NCBI GenBank assembly: GCA_964551015.1
Contig: CAZKBP010000001.1
Span: 496,001 to 560,000 of the forward strand
Source of the DNA: CAZKBP01 sp964551015
GTDB taxonomy: Bacteria > Bacteroidota > Bacteroidia > Cytophagales > Microscillaceae
DNA: 64,000 nucleotides
Direction: 5' to 3'
The notes beneath the pieces are model-generated. The model was not told the DNA's origin, did not search any database, and saw only the letters and a program-made list of their open reading frames with translations. This document shows, in pieces, positions 48,989 through 58,037 of this stretch. Each line of letters opens with the position of its first letter. Positions within the stretch are counted from its first letter, which is position 1. The position numbers and the translations under genes are program-made.

Positions 48989-51355
48989 ATGAAGAATTAT
49001 TTTTTAATCTTTCTGCTCTTTCACAGCAGCTTATTACTCGCCCAAAACCAAGCCACCCTCGACTCCCTTCTACTAGTTACCGAGTCCAATATTTCGGATC
49101 AAGACAAGGTTGACACCTACGTAAAGCTGGCTGAGGAATATCGTAGCTCCGATTCCACAAAAACCTACCATTATGCCCAACAGGCCATTCAATTAGCCAA
49201 AAAAATCAAGTACCCCGAAGGAAAAATTGATGCGCTTTACCTAATGGGATTTTTGAACTTATCAAAAAAGAACTATCAAGAAACAAAAGCAATTTTTCAA
49301 CAAATAATTCAAGAGTCGGAAAAATGCCAGTATTTGAAAGGAAAAGCAAACGGATTCAATGGTTTAGGTTATCATTACTACAACTTATTTAGTTATGATC
49401 AGGCGCTGGATAATTTTTTCAAATCTTTGGAAGTCAGCAAAGCGTCAAAAGATCATAAACTCATTGTCCGTAGTTATATTAGCATAGGAGAAGTTTACTA
49501 TTTTCAGTACGAATACGATCAGGCGCTGGATAATTTTTTCAAATCTTTGGAAGTCAGTAAAGCGTCAAAAGATCATAAACTCATTGTCCGTAATTATAAT
49601 AATATAGGAGAGGTTTACTATTTTCAGCACAAATACGATCAGGCGCTGGATAATTTTTTAAAGGCTTTATATCTCAATAAGAAGATAAAAGATAAAAGAG
49701 GAATTACCAAAAGTTATGTTAATATTGGAAAAACATACGCTTATCAAAAGAGCTATAAGAAAGCCTTGGAGTATTATTCCACGGCTTTGAAAACCAGCGG
49801 AGAAGCTAATAATGAAGCATTAATTGCTGATATTTACTATTACATTGGAGAAATAAACTGCGTTCAACAGAATTACAATGAGGCTCTTAAATCTTTTGCA
49901 AAGGCACTGAATCTCTACCAGAGATTAGCAGATAAAAACTCAGTGAGCTTAATTTATAATTACCTTGGAAATATTTATAGGTCTTTGGGTAATTTTGAGA
50001 AAGCCCTAGAGTATAACTTCATGGCTTTGGAGATAGTAGAAAACTCGAGTGATAAGAGTATAGCCTGTTGGAGCTTGATTGGATTGGGGAAAACCTATAA
50101 GGATCTCAAACAATGGAGACTTGCCCAGACTTATTTAAAAAAAGGATTTCAGATTGCAGAAGAAATCCAAACACTAGAGGGGATAAAAGAAGCAGTAGCC
50201 GGACTTTCTCAGGTAGAAAAAGAATTAGGCAATTACCAGGCAGCTTATGAATATCAGGTGCTTTTCAAAGAAATGGCGGACAGCCTTTTTAACGAGGAAC
50301 AAACCAAAAAATTCACCACTTTGGAGCTAAGTTATGAATTTGAGCAAGAAAAGGATTCCATTCAATTAGCTAATCAGACCAAGCAAGCACTGCTCGAAAA
50401 GGATATCGAGAACCGACACAACATACAAATCGCTACTTTGATCGGCCTAGGGCTTTCTCTGGCTCTGGTCATTACATTGATATTCTTTTTTAGAAACCAA
50501 AAAATCAATAATCAAAAGTTGCACGAGGCCAATGAAGAAGTCAAATCCGTAAACGAGACGCTTCACCTCACCTTAAATACCGTCCAGCATCAAAGAGATC
50601 AAATTCTGGCAAGTATTAACTACGCCCAAAGAATCCAAAACGCCATTTTGCCCTTGCACGCCACATTTGATGCCCTGCTTCCCCATCATTTTATCTTTTT
50701 CAAACCCCGTGATATTGTTTCTGGAGACTTTTATTATATCAGAGAAGTCCATAATAAAATCATTTTAGCCGCCGTAGATTGTACCGGTCACGGAGTACCT
50801 GGGGCGTTTGTGAGTTTAATTGGCTATTTGAGTTTGAATGTTTTAACGGTTATTGAAAAAATGGCATCAGCAAGTGAAATTTTAGGGCAAATGCATATAG
50901 GCATACGGCGTATCTTACGTCAAAAAGAAACCAAAACCTACGACGGGATGGATATGGCTTTGGTCAGTATTGATTTGGAAAACAGAAAAATGGAATTTGC
51001 CGGGGCAAAGAATCCTTTGATTTATATTCAAAACGGGGAGCTACATCAAATCAAAGGAGATATTTTTGGTATTGGAGGCGAACAGCGAGACATGGAAAGA
51101 AACTACACTTTTCACGAAATTGATATTTCTGAGCCTACTACTTTTTATCTTTTTTCCGATGGCTATCAGGACCAGTTTGGAGGGCCGAAAAAAAGAAAAT
51201 TTATGACTAAACGCTTCCGCGAATTACTCCTCGAAATCCACACCAAACCTATGGCCGAGCAGCAAGCAATCCTTGACCGCACCCTCCAACATTGGATGCA
51301 AGAAGGAAATCAAAAACAAACTGATGATATTTTGGTGCTGGGTGTGAGAGTTTAA
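48989..51355 (+). CDS. TPR-containing membrane SpoIIE-type protein phosphatase
   Basis: A 788-residue membrane signalling protein. It has a signal peptide (MKNYFLIFLLFHSSLLLAQ), then about nine tetratricopeptide repeats (30-430, for example YDQALDNFFKSLEVSKAS). One transmembrane helix follows (about 481-505, IATLIGLGLSLALVITLIFFF), then a coiled coil, and a C-terminal PP2C-like SpoIIE phosphatase with RDIVSGDFYYI, AAVDCTGHGVPGAFVSLIG and LFSDGYQDQFGG, whose Asp residues bind metal. The TPR part would sit in the periplasm and control a cytoplasmic phosphatase, typically acting on anti-sigma or anti-anti-sigma factors. Two TPR units are near-identical at DNA level. Confidence 0.93.
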   Translation: MKNYFLIFLLFHSSLLLAQNQATLDSLLLVTESNISDQDKVDTYVKLAEEYRSSDSTKTYHYAQQAIQLAKKIKYPEGKIDALYLMGFLNLSKKNYQETKAIFQQIIQESEKCQYLKGKANGFNGLGYHYYNLFSYDQALDNFFKSLEVSKASKDHKLIVRSYISIGEVYYFQYEYDQALDNFFKSLEVSKASKDHKLIVRNYNNIGEVYYFQHKYDQALDNFLKALYLNKKIKDKRGITKSYVNIGKTYAYQKSYKKALEYYSTALKTSGEANNEALIADIYYYIGEINCVQQNYNEALKSFAKALNLYQRLADKNSVSLIYNYLGNIYRSLGNFEKALEYNFMALEIVENSSDKSIACWSLIGLGKTYKDLKQWRLAQTYLKKGFQIAEEIQTLEGIKEAVAGLSQVEKELGNYQAAYEYQVLFKEMADSLFNEEQTKKFTTLELSYEFEQEKDSIQLANQTKQALLEKDIENRHNIQIATLIGLGLSLALVITLIFFFRNQKINNQKLHEANEEVKSVNETLHLTLNTVQHQRDQILASINYAQRIQNAILPLHATFDALLPHHFIFFKPRDIVSGDFYYIREVHNKIILAAVDCTGHGVPGAFVSLIGYLSLNVLTVIEKMASASEILGQMHIGIRRILRQKETKTYDGMDMALVSIDLENRKMEFAGAKNPLIYIQNGELHQIKGDIFGIGGEQRDMERNYTFHEIDISEPTTFYLFSDGYQDQFGGPKKRKFMTKRFRELLLEIHTKPMAEQQAILDRTLQHWMQEGNQKQTDDILVLGVRV
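49391..49750 (+). repeat. 120-base TPR-coding tandem repeat
   Basis: Units starting at 49391, 49511 and 49631 are spaced exactly 120 bases (40 codons). Units 1 and 2 are almost identical along their length; unit 3 starts the same (GATCAGGCGCTGGATAA) but diverges after about 30 bases. This reflects a recent duplication of one TPR unit. Confidence 0.85.
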
Positions 51356-51490
51356 GCATGGAGCAAGGGCATTCGGGTGAACAAATTTTTTATTTTTCCA
51401 CGATTTGACTTTTCCTTAATTAATCCTTAGAAATCCAAGCTTCCAATGACTAAAAGCCATTTTATTTTTCTAAATTGGGTTGAAAAAATT

Positions 51491-51886
51491 ATGACAATGA
51501 GTATCAAAGAAAAAGTACAGGAGCTTAACCGTCTGATGCTAGAGGGAAATATTGATGAGGCATTTGAAAAAATTTATCATCCCGAGGTAGTCCGCCAAGA
51601 AAATTATGAAGCCCCGAGGGTTGGTAGGCAATTCAATCTGGAATATGAGAAAAAGGCCATCGCCCGCGTAGATCAATGGCATAAGGTAGAAGTGCGTGAT
51701 TTTGTGGTGGATGAAGAAAAAAACCTGTCTATGGTCGTGCAGTTTATCGAGGTAAGCGTGGATGGACAAAGATTCAAGCGCGAGGAAGTAGCCGTGCAGA
51801 GATGGAAAGACGGACAGATTATCCACGAAAAATTTTACTATTCCCTAGAGCCAGTCCAAGCAACTGACCCATCGGAAACAAAGTAA
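51491..51886 (+). CDS. SnoaL/NTF2-like hypothetical protein
   Basis: A 131-residue protein read from the ATG giving MTMSIKEKVQELNRLML; the frame also extends to an upstream ATG at 51446. The pattern MLEGNIDEAFEKIYHPEVVRQENYEAPRVGR, followed by KVEVRDFVVDEEKNLSMVVQFIEVSVDGQRFKREEVAVQRWKDGQIIHEKFYY, is the cone-shaped SnoaL/NTF2-like fold used by many small isomerases or ligand-binding proteins. No catalytic residue is evident, and the function is unknown. It lies 93 bases upstream of the next gene, on the same strand. Confidence 0.75.
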   Translation: MTMSIKEKVQELNRLMLEGNIDEAFEKIYHPEVVRQENYEAPRVGRQFNLEYEKKAIARVDQWHKVEVRDFVVDEEKNLSMVVQFIEVSVDGQRFKREEVAVQRWKDGQIIHEKFYYSLEPVQATDPSETK

Positions 51887-51978
51887 ATGCCCTTGTACGG
51901 AGACAGACGGCAAATAAATAAGGGTTAAGAAAATCAATTATATCATTTCCATTCAAAACAAAAACCATTACAATTCTC

Positions 51979-52791
51979 ATGGCGCAACTAAAAATTACGG
52001 ACCTCATCAAAACCTTAGAAGATACTCGTGCTGCCTTGTTATCAGCCACGAATGGAGACGGGATCGTGAGTCGGAATGACCTCAAGAATTTGCTCGAGCA
52101 AACCCGAGATCCGCTTGAGAGCAGATTTCTTGAATTCTTCTATGGTTTTCTTCGCAAACTAGAAGATAAGCCCAACATGCGTGTGACCAAAGAGGCGATT
52201 GACAAAGGAATTACCTTCATTCAAGAACAAATCATTCCTAATTTCGAGATTCAAGATCATTTTACGCCCAGCACCAATCAGAAAATTGCCCAAGCCCATC
52301 CGGCAGCCCTCCCCATGGCCATGGAATTGATTCGAGCCACGAGTAGTAGCAGTGATGGCGTTCTAAGCCCGAAGGAAGTAAGTGAACAGATTGCTCACTT
52401 GAAGGAAGGACTTTTCTTTGATGATTATGGCTCGGAAGCTGGTATTGCCATTGAGCCCTTCTTCGTGGTGCATCAAGATGCGACCCTGACTCCTGAATCC
52501 TTCTCTCGCGCCATGGGACTAGACCCCGACACGCCCAAGGGTAAGATAGAACGCTATGCACCCGCCGATAGATCTTTTCTGACCTTTATAGAGCAACACG
52601 TTTCCTCTGGACTGGCCGGCCAAGCGCAAATGGTGGTAGACCTGATGAAAACCAACCTAGCCGACCATCATGTCATCATTGTCGGAGAAGATAACCATCC
52701 TGATCTGGAATCAAACCATCCGGTCTATGTAGTAGGTATTGGGTACGATGGAAATTTAGCTGGTTTTGAATCGGTCGTGATCTGGACATAG
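51979..52791 (+). CDS. EF-hand-like protein with nuclease A inhibitor (NuiA)-like C-terminal domain
   Basis: A 270-residue cytoplasmic protein. Residues 24-35 (NGDGIVSRNDL) and about 122-134 (SSSDGVLSPKEV) read as EF-hand-like calcium loops within helical pairs. The last ~85 residues (RSFLTFIEQHVSSG, MVVDLMKTNLADHHVIIVG, DNHPVYVVGIGYDGNLAGFESVVIW) closely follow the NuiA pattern, in which a terminal 'G-LAG-' loop precedes a last strand. NuiA blocks the sugar non-specific nuclease of Anabaena. The fusion to EF-hands is unusual. No nuclease gene is adjacent, and the target is unknown. The assignment is by pattern recognition. Confidence 0.7.
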   Translation: MAQLKITDLIKTLEDTRAALLSATNGDGIVSRNDLKNLLEQTRDPLESRFLEFFYGFLRKLEDKPNMRVTKEAIDKGITFIQEQIIPNFEIQDHFTPSTNQKIAQAHPAALPMAMELIRATSSSSDGVLSPKEVSEQIAHLKEGLFFDDYGSEAGIAIEPFFVVHQDATLTPESFSRAMGLDPDTPKGKIERYAPADRSFLTFIEQHVSSGLAGQAQMVVDLMKTNLADHHVIIVGEDNHPDLESNHPVYVVGIGYDGNLAGFESVVIWT

Positions 52792-52952
52792 AAGAATTGA
52801 GGTTGGCAAAGAAGTTGTCTGGAGTTTGTCTTTGGGCTGCAAAATTCATATTTCGCCATCAAATCAAAACTTTAGACAACTTTAGGATTTTTGGCACTTG
52901 ACAGCACTTTTATGGTAATTGACGAGTCCAATCTACTGGATTAGCCTCTAAA

Positions 52953-53711
52953 TTAGCGACCGGAGCGTTGCCGACATAGATTATCGCAAATGATTGCTCC
53001 GGCTAGTGCCACATTCAAAGACTCGGCCTGCCCAAAGCGTGGAATGGTAATTTTTTGTTGAATGCTTGGCAAGAGGTGTTCGCGTATTCCCTGAGATTCA
53101 TTCCCCAACACGATCAACCCTCCCTCCGAAGCGAAGCTAACTTGATGCAGATTCTCCCCTTCCATCAAAGCACCGTAAATTTTGCCATCCTGAAGGTCGC
53201 CCAGATAAGTGCTCAAGTCTACATAGGCGACGTTCACCCTCAGGAAAGAACCCATACTGGCCGCGATTACCTTCGGATTGTAGCAATCTACCGTATCAAG
53301 TGAGCAGATCAGTTGCTTGATTCCGTACCAATCGGCTACTCTCAAAAGTGTGCCTAAATTTCCTGGATCACGGATACCATCTAATGCGAGTTGGTAGGTT
53401 CCCCGCTGTGGCGGGACTCTTTCCTGAGTAGGAATGCTCAGTGTGGCCAAAGCACGAGCGTTGCTTACCAAAGTACCGGCTTGCGCCAGCTCCTTTTCCG
53501 TGGCAGTCTGGTAAGCGACGTTTTTGGATTGGAGCAAAGGTTGCCAGGCTTTTTCAAGTGCGGGGTTCAGCCAGACGGATTGAACTTCCCAATCCGAAAG
53601 CAGCGCCTCTTCCACGATCTTCTCCCCTTCTACCAAGAAAGCCTGATGTACCTTCCGATACTTTTTTTTCTGTAAAGATTTCAAAAATTTCAACTGGTTT
53701 TTAGAAATCAT
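52953..53711 (-). CDS. SpoU/TrmH family RNA 2'-O-methyltransferase
   Basis: A 252-residue SPOUT methyltransferase. It has an N-terminal L30e-like substrate-binding part (FLVEGEKIVEEALLSDWEVQSVWL) and the knotted SAM domain with the three signature motifs: RDPGNLGTLLRVADWYGIKQLIC, VLGNESQGIREHLL and IPRFGQAESLNVALAGAIICDN. Members methylate ribose in rRNA or tRNA; the exact target cannot be told. It is divergent from tamL, a neighbourhood I recall from other Bacteroidota. Confidence 0.93.
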   Translation of the reverse strand: MISKNQLKFLKSLQKKKYRKVHQAFLVEGEKIVEEALLSDWEVQSVWLNPALEKAWQPLLQSKNVAYQTATEKELAQAGTLVSNARALATLSIPTQERVPPQRGTYQLALDGIRDPGNLGTLLRVADWYGIKQLICSLDTVDCYNPKVIAASMGSFLRVNVAYVDLSTYLGDLQDGKIYGALMEGENLHQVSFASEGGLIVLGNESQGIREHLLPSIQQKITIPRFGQAESLNVALAGAIICDNLCRQRSGR

Positions 53712-53800
53712 AAATTAATTTTAGGGTGAAAAAATTTCCAAAGTATAAGCTCGTTCATTGATATAGTCTCTGTAATCAATTTGAAGCATTAACGATCTAA

Positions 53801-53856
53801 TCATACAATACATTCCACATCATATATCATACATCCCGCGTCATATATCATCCCCA
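53801..53856 (+). repeat. Eight-unit 7-base-period array upstream of tamL
   Basis: Eight heptamers in unbroken register; ATATATC occurs twice, with ATACATC and CCGCGTC between, most ending in TC. It is the most regular array in the window and ends 14 bases before the first usable tamL start. Confidence 0.75.
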
Positions 53857-53870
53857 ACAGGCTTTATTTT

Positions 53871-56372
53871 TTGTGTTTGCTAGGCTTGTTTCAAAGCTGT
53901 ATCAGCACCAGTCGTCTGCCCAAAGATCAATATATTCTTCACAGCCAAGAGGTCAAAGGTAATAAAGAGGTGTCTTCTGAGGCACTGGGTGCTCTCTATC
54001 GCCAGGAGCCTAACCGGAAAATACTAGGGCTACTTCCCTACGTATGGGCTTATCAACTGGGTCAAAAGCTATTCAGACCACGAAAAGTTCAGACTAAAAT
54101 TGAGCAAAAGGAAGAAAAATTTGACCAAAAAATTCAGCGCGCTTCTCGCAGGGGCCGAGAGAAGAAAATACGACGTTTGATCAAGCGCAAAAATAAAAAG
54201 ATTCAAAAACTAAATCGCAAGCTACAAGAAGGTAATTGGCTGATGCGCTCCGTGGGGGAGCCGCCCGTGTTTTATGATTCCTTGGAAGCTCGGCGGACGG
54301 CGCAGGAAATGCAAGAGCTCCTGAGTACCAAGGGGTACTTTCAAGGTCAGGTAAAAATTGACACCCAAAAGGTTTTCAAAAATCGGATCAAGGTAAAGTA
54401 TTTCATTGAAGAGAACGAACCTACCTTCTTTGGAGACATTGCCTATGTCAGCGGTAGTCTGGATATTGATAGTATTCTTGCGCAAAGTGAAAAAAATAGC
54501 TACCTCGAGACCGGTGAACACTACGATGAAAACCTTATCGCCAAAGAATACCAAAGAATAGAAAAACTACTGCGTAATAATGGCTATCTTTATTTTAGCC
54601 GTCAGTATATTGTCTTTTCCATAGACACCCTCCACTTCGCTGATTCCTTATCCGAAGATACCCTGATGCGAGCGGCCAAGGCAGATACACTGGTCAACGG
54701 CGAGAAAGCAGCCACCAAATCAGCAAAAGAAGCGAAAAGAAATGCAGATGTAAAAGTCATTATCAACGACCCCAATCAGGGTAAACACAAATCTTATCGT
54801 TTAGATCGCATCTTTTTCCACGTGGTCAATACCACCAAAAACGTGCAAAGAGCCTCCCAGATAGATACCTTGCGATCACCAGACAGTGGCATTCATTATG
54901 TTTATGAAGGAAAACGGATTCGCTACAACTATAAAATCCTAGACCAGCGGGTCAGGATGCGACCGCAGCAAAAATATGGAGAAAGCCGCCTCACCGAAAC
55001 CCAGCGCTCTCTGGGAATCTTGGACATGTTTAAATTTGTGAATATCAACCCCGATACCAGCCGTTCGCACTTGGATATGCATATTTATACCACCCCCATG
55101 GATAAATATCAAATCACGGACGAGATTGGCTTCAATGTGATCCAAGGCTTACCAGGGCCTTTTATTAATTTATCACTCAAAAACCGAAATACCTTCGGCG
55201 GGGCTGAAATCTTTGAAAACAGTTTGCGCTTTGCGATTGATGGTCAGACTAGTTTTGCCGAAGAGGAGAATTTCTACAGCAGCCAAGAAATTGGCTTCAA
55301 TAGCTCTCTGACTTTTCCCAGAATTTTGTTTCCACTTCCCTCCCGCTTTCGCAATCGCTTACACGAATATAATCCTACGACTCGCCTGAACTTAGGCTTT
55401 AATTACACCAACCGTCCAGAATATACCCGCACCAACCTAGCTGCGTCTATTTCTTATCAGGGGCAACTTGGTTTTTCTACCTACAACATTACCCTGGCCG
55501 ATTTGAACGTGGTCAACACCCGTGATATTAGCAATGCTTTCAATCAGGTATTATCTGATTTGAGTGATAGCGGCAATCCTATCATCGAGAGTTTTGATCG
55601 TGCCTTGGTCAGCAGTATGTATGTCATTTACACTTACAACACCAATGTGCTCAACGAGAGCAAGAAAGCATTTTTAGTGCGCGTCCTAGTGGAAGGTGGC
55701 GGGATGACCTTAGGCTTGTTCCGTCGGAGTAGCTTGATTGAAGAAAATCGCGTGTTTGGCCTGCGGGTTTTCCAATTTTGGCGAGTAAATCCTTCTTTTA
55801 ATTACTACATGCCTCTTGCCAAGAAGTTTCACACGATGGCCTTTAGGATTAACGTGGGACTGGCGCGTCCCTTCGGCTCTTCTACTACGCTTCCGTACGA
55901 GAAGTTCTTCTTCGCGGGTGGTAGTAGTAGTATTCGAGCTTGGCAGCCACGTCGTTTAGGGCCAGGCTCTTTTCGTCCACCTGTCAATGAGGATGGCACT
56001 TTTGATTATCGTTTTGAGCAACCAGGTGAAATTCTATTGGAAGGCAATATAGAGTATCGTTTCCCAATATTTGGTTTTGTAAGAGGGGCTTTATTTGTAG
56101 ATGCAGGAAATATTTGGACTTTTGAAAGAGACGAATTGCGTCCGGGGAGTCAGTTTCGCTTTCGGTCTTTTTGGAATGAGATTGCCTTGGGGACTGGTTT
56201 TGGAGTCAGGTTGAATTTACCTTTTCTATTGTTTCGCTTGGACTTTGGCTTAAAAGTTTATGATCCAGCTCGTCGCTCAGACCGTCGTTGGGTAATTCGT
56301 CAATTTAATCCCTTGAATCCTCTCGAGAAAGATTTTTTGCTGTTGAATATTGGGATTGGGTATCCTTTTTAA
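53871..56372 (+). CDS. tamL: BamA/TamA family outer-membrane lipoprotein TamL
   Basis: An 833-residue BamA-like protein of the TamL type, the lipoprotein partner of TamB in Bacteroidota envelope biogenesis. It has a lipobox (GLFQSC), a long Arg/Lys-rich coiled region (about 70-125, KKIRRLIKRKNKKIQKLNRKL), POTRA domains, and a C-terminal 16-strand barrel with GLPGPFINLSLKNRNTFGG and FFAGGSSSIRAWQPRRLGPG, the conserved loop-6 (V/I)RGF-like motif. The barrel ends LLNIGIGYPF. The start is problematic: the first usable codon is TTG at 53871, giving a signal too short, while the frame is open upstream with no ATG or GTG. Confidence 0.85.
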   Translation: MCLLGLFQSCISTSRLPKDQYILHSQEVKGNKEVSSEALGALYRQEPNRKILGLLPYVWAYQLGQKLFRPRKVQTKIEQKEEKFDQKIQRASRRGREKKIRRLIKRKNKKIQKLNRKLQEGNWLMRSVGEPPVFYDSLEARRTAQEMQELLSTKGYFQGQVKIDTQKVFKNRIKVKYFIEENEPTFFGDIAYVSGSLDIDSILAQSEKNSYLETGEHYDENLIAKEYQRIEKLLRNNGYLYFSRQYIVFSIDTLHFADSLSEDTLMRAAKADTLVNGEKAATKSAKEAKRNADVKVIINDPNQGKHKSYRLDRIFFHVVNTTKNVQRASQIDTLRSPDSGIHYVYEGKRIRYNYKILDQRVRMRPQQKYGESRLTETQRSLGILDMFKFVNINPDTSRSHLDMHIYTTPMDKYQITDEIGFNVIQGLPGPFINLSLKNRNTFGGAEIFENSLRFAIDGQTSFAEEENFYSSQEIGFNSSLTFPRILFPLPSRFRNRLHEYNPTTRLNLGFNYTNRPEYTRTNLAASISYQGQLGFSTYNITLADLNVVNTRDISNAFNQVLSDLSDSGNPIIESFDRALVSSMYVIYTYNTNVLNESKKAFLVRVLVEGGGMTLGLFRRSSLIEENRVFGLRVFQFWRVNPSFNYYMPLAKKFHTMAFRINVGLARPFGSSTTLPYEKFFFAGGSSSIRAWQPRRLGPGSFRPPVNEDGTFDYRFEQPGEILLEGNIEYRFPIFGFVRGALFVDAGNIWTFERDELRPGSQFRFRSFWNEIALGTGFGVRLNLPFLLFRLDFGLKVYDPARRSDRRWVIRQFNPLNPLEKDFLLLNIGIGYPF

Positions 56373-56452
56373 ATCGCAAATTACAAATCACAAACTCTGG
56401 TTTGGTTAATGCGTGTAGAATCTGCAATTTGTAATCTGCAATTTTCAGTTAG
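56373..56452. repeat. Inverted pair of 7-base-period arrays between convergent genes
   Basis: Left arm 56373-56400: ATCGCAA, ATTACAA, ATCACAA. Right arm 56418-56452: GAATCTG, CAATTTG, TAATCTG, CAATTTT, CAGTTAG. Read on the minus strand the right arm gives the same A/C-rich wording, so the arms are inverted and partly complementary, in the manner of a shared terminator. Confidence 0.7.
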
Positions 56453-56458
56453 TTTTTT

Positions 56459-57076
56459 CTATTGCTTCAACCACTTGATGGTACAACCAACTGCCTTGGT
56501 TTCGGTTACTTGGGGTTTTTCACCTTTTAACATCATATTTACAGCGTCAGCCAAGTAAGTCTTGTCTACGGCACTAGCATCTCTCACGTTGTCGTCCATC
56601 GCACCGATGTACTGTACGGTCATCCCTTTGTCTATTAGGTAGAAGTGCGGCGTTTTGGTTGCTCCAAAAGTCTTGGTGATTTTCTGGCTTTTATCGGCTA
56701 GATAGGGAAAGGTAAAGCCTTTTTCTTTGGCACGGGCGATCATGTCTTGGTAGTCGTCATCTGGATGAGAAGCCTCATTCGGATTGATCGCGATAACAGG
56801 GAAACCTTTTGCTTTGTATTCTTTATCTAGGGCAATAATTCTATCTTCGCTGGCCACGGCAAATGGGCAGTGATTACAAGTAAAAACCACGATAGCACCG
56901 TTTTCGCCCATGAGGTCTTTGATGGATTTCATTTTGCCATCTACATCTTTCATAGACATTGTAGCCACTTTAGCATCTACCTTGTCTCCTACTTGATAAC
57001 CATCGTCTACTAGGTTCGCATTTACGAAAATTCCGATCGTAAGTACTAGTGTGAATAATAAACTTAGCTTTTTCAT
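56459..57076 (-). CDS. Secreted redoxin / thioredoxin-like protein
   Basis: A 205-residue periplasmic protein with signal peptide (MKKLSLLFTLVLTIGIFVNA). The AhpC/TSA-redoxin fold is seen in IVVFTCNHCPFAVASEDRIIALDKEY (CxxC at 67-70), VIAINPNEASHPDDDYQDM and KTPHFYLID. This is the 'CNHCP' type of thioredoxin-like protein found in Bacteroidota, whose redox partner is unknown. It lies 41 bases after the TlpA-like gene on the same strand, and they probably form an operon for thiol-disulfide exchange in the envelope. Confidence 0.9.
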   Translation of the reverse strand: MKKLSLLFTLVLTIGIFVNANLVDDGYQVGDKVDAKVATMSMKDVDGKMKSIKDLMGENGAIVVFTCNHCPFAVASEDRIIALDKEYKAKGFPVIAINPNEASHPDDDYQDMIARAKEKGFTFPYLADKSQKITKTFGATKTPHFYLIDKGMTVQYIGAMDDNVRDASAVDKTYLADAVNMMLKGEKPQVTETKAVGCTIKWLKQ

Positions 57077-57117
57077 AGAGTTTAAGAATGGATTTAATTT
57101 CAGAAATATAATCGAGT

Positions 57118-57588
57118 TTAATTAAGCGATTTTTCAACTAATTGTTTTAATTCTTCTGGGGTAATTTCTCCGCGGTGGAAAACATCTAAGCCTTGCGCCT
57201 CATTTACCGCACGAGTTACTGGAATATCTCCTTGCCAATCGTCGTTGATCTCGGGTATCCAGTAGTTGGCATCGGTTTCGTCTAACAGCCAGACAACGGC
57301 TTTCAGTTGTTTTTTCTCCACGAAACGCCTCACTTTCTCTTCGGTATCCTCCACGGCTACTAAAATTACCTTCACTTTTTTGTCTTGGTAGCTTTGGTTG
57401 ATTTCTTCAAAGTAAGGAAGTTCTTTTACGCAGGGAGCGCACCAAGTAGCCCATAAGTTAACAATGCGCGTAGTATCATCCTTTTGTTTGATCTCTTCCA
57501 TCACATCTGTTACTTTGACCAGCTCGATGTTTTGTGCGTATAGCTCTTGAAAACCAACTAGCACTAAAACTAATATGATTTTTTTCAT
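57118..57588 (-). CDS. TlpA family disulfide reductase
   Basis: A 156-residue periplasmic thioredoxin-like protein with signal peptide (MKKIILVLVLVGFQELYAQ). The active site is WATWCAPC (Cys50, Cys53), followed by VKELPYFEEI and IPVTRAV (the cis-Pro loop). Such proteins reduce disulfides in cytochrome c maturation or in other periplasmic substrates. It is upstream of, and likely co-transcribed with, the redoxin gene. Confidence 0.92.
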   Translation of the reverse strand: MKKIILVLVLVGFQELYAQNIELVKVTDVMEEIKQKDDTTRIVNLWATWCAPCVKELPYFEEINQSYQDKKVKVILVAVEDTEEKVRRFVEKKQLKAVVWLLDETDANYWIPEINDDWQGDIPVTRAVNEAQGLDVFHRGEITPEELKQLVEKSLN

Positions 57589-58037
57589 AGGTATTATTTT
57601 TCGTTTGTGAATATATGTAAATATAACTCAGTCCGGCTGGAATCTGATTTATCTTAACAGTTTTTTAACAGCCTTGTTTCTGAATCATGATTGACCAAAG
57701 AAGGGTTGCAATGTACTATTCCCATTTCAGGAAAAATTGTTTTCATATGAAATACATATGCTTTTCTTACGCTGTCAAGTCTGATCAAGAAAAGATTTTT
57801 TTATTCAAAACTTGTCCATTCACCTATAAATAACTTCCCTTCACAGCAAAAAACTAGTTGTTCACAAAATTGCCGCCCATCTATGCCTTTATGGAGGGTT
57901 ACGCTGGTGGTATTTGGGTATAAATGGTAAGTTATTTGACTCTATTCTTTCTAAACTTTTTGTCTAAATCTAGGTTTCCATGCTACCTAATTAGGCTCTT
58001 TTTTCTACCATTACTATCCATTTAATCCAGTAAAATA
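57589..58037. other. Intergenic region between the TlpA-like gene and a small plus-strand gene
   Basis: About 450 bases between divergent genes. No frame, repeat or recognised structure was found; promoters for both directions should be here. Confidence 0.4.

Noticed and set aside
53801..53856. CRISPR or transposon terminal repeats
   Set aside because: The period is 7 and contiguous, with no spacers, no inverted ends and no transposase.
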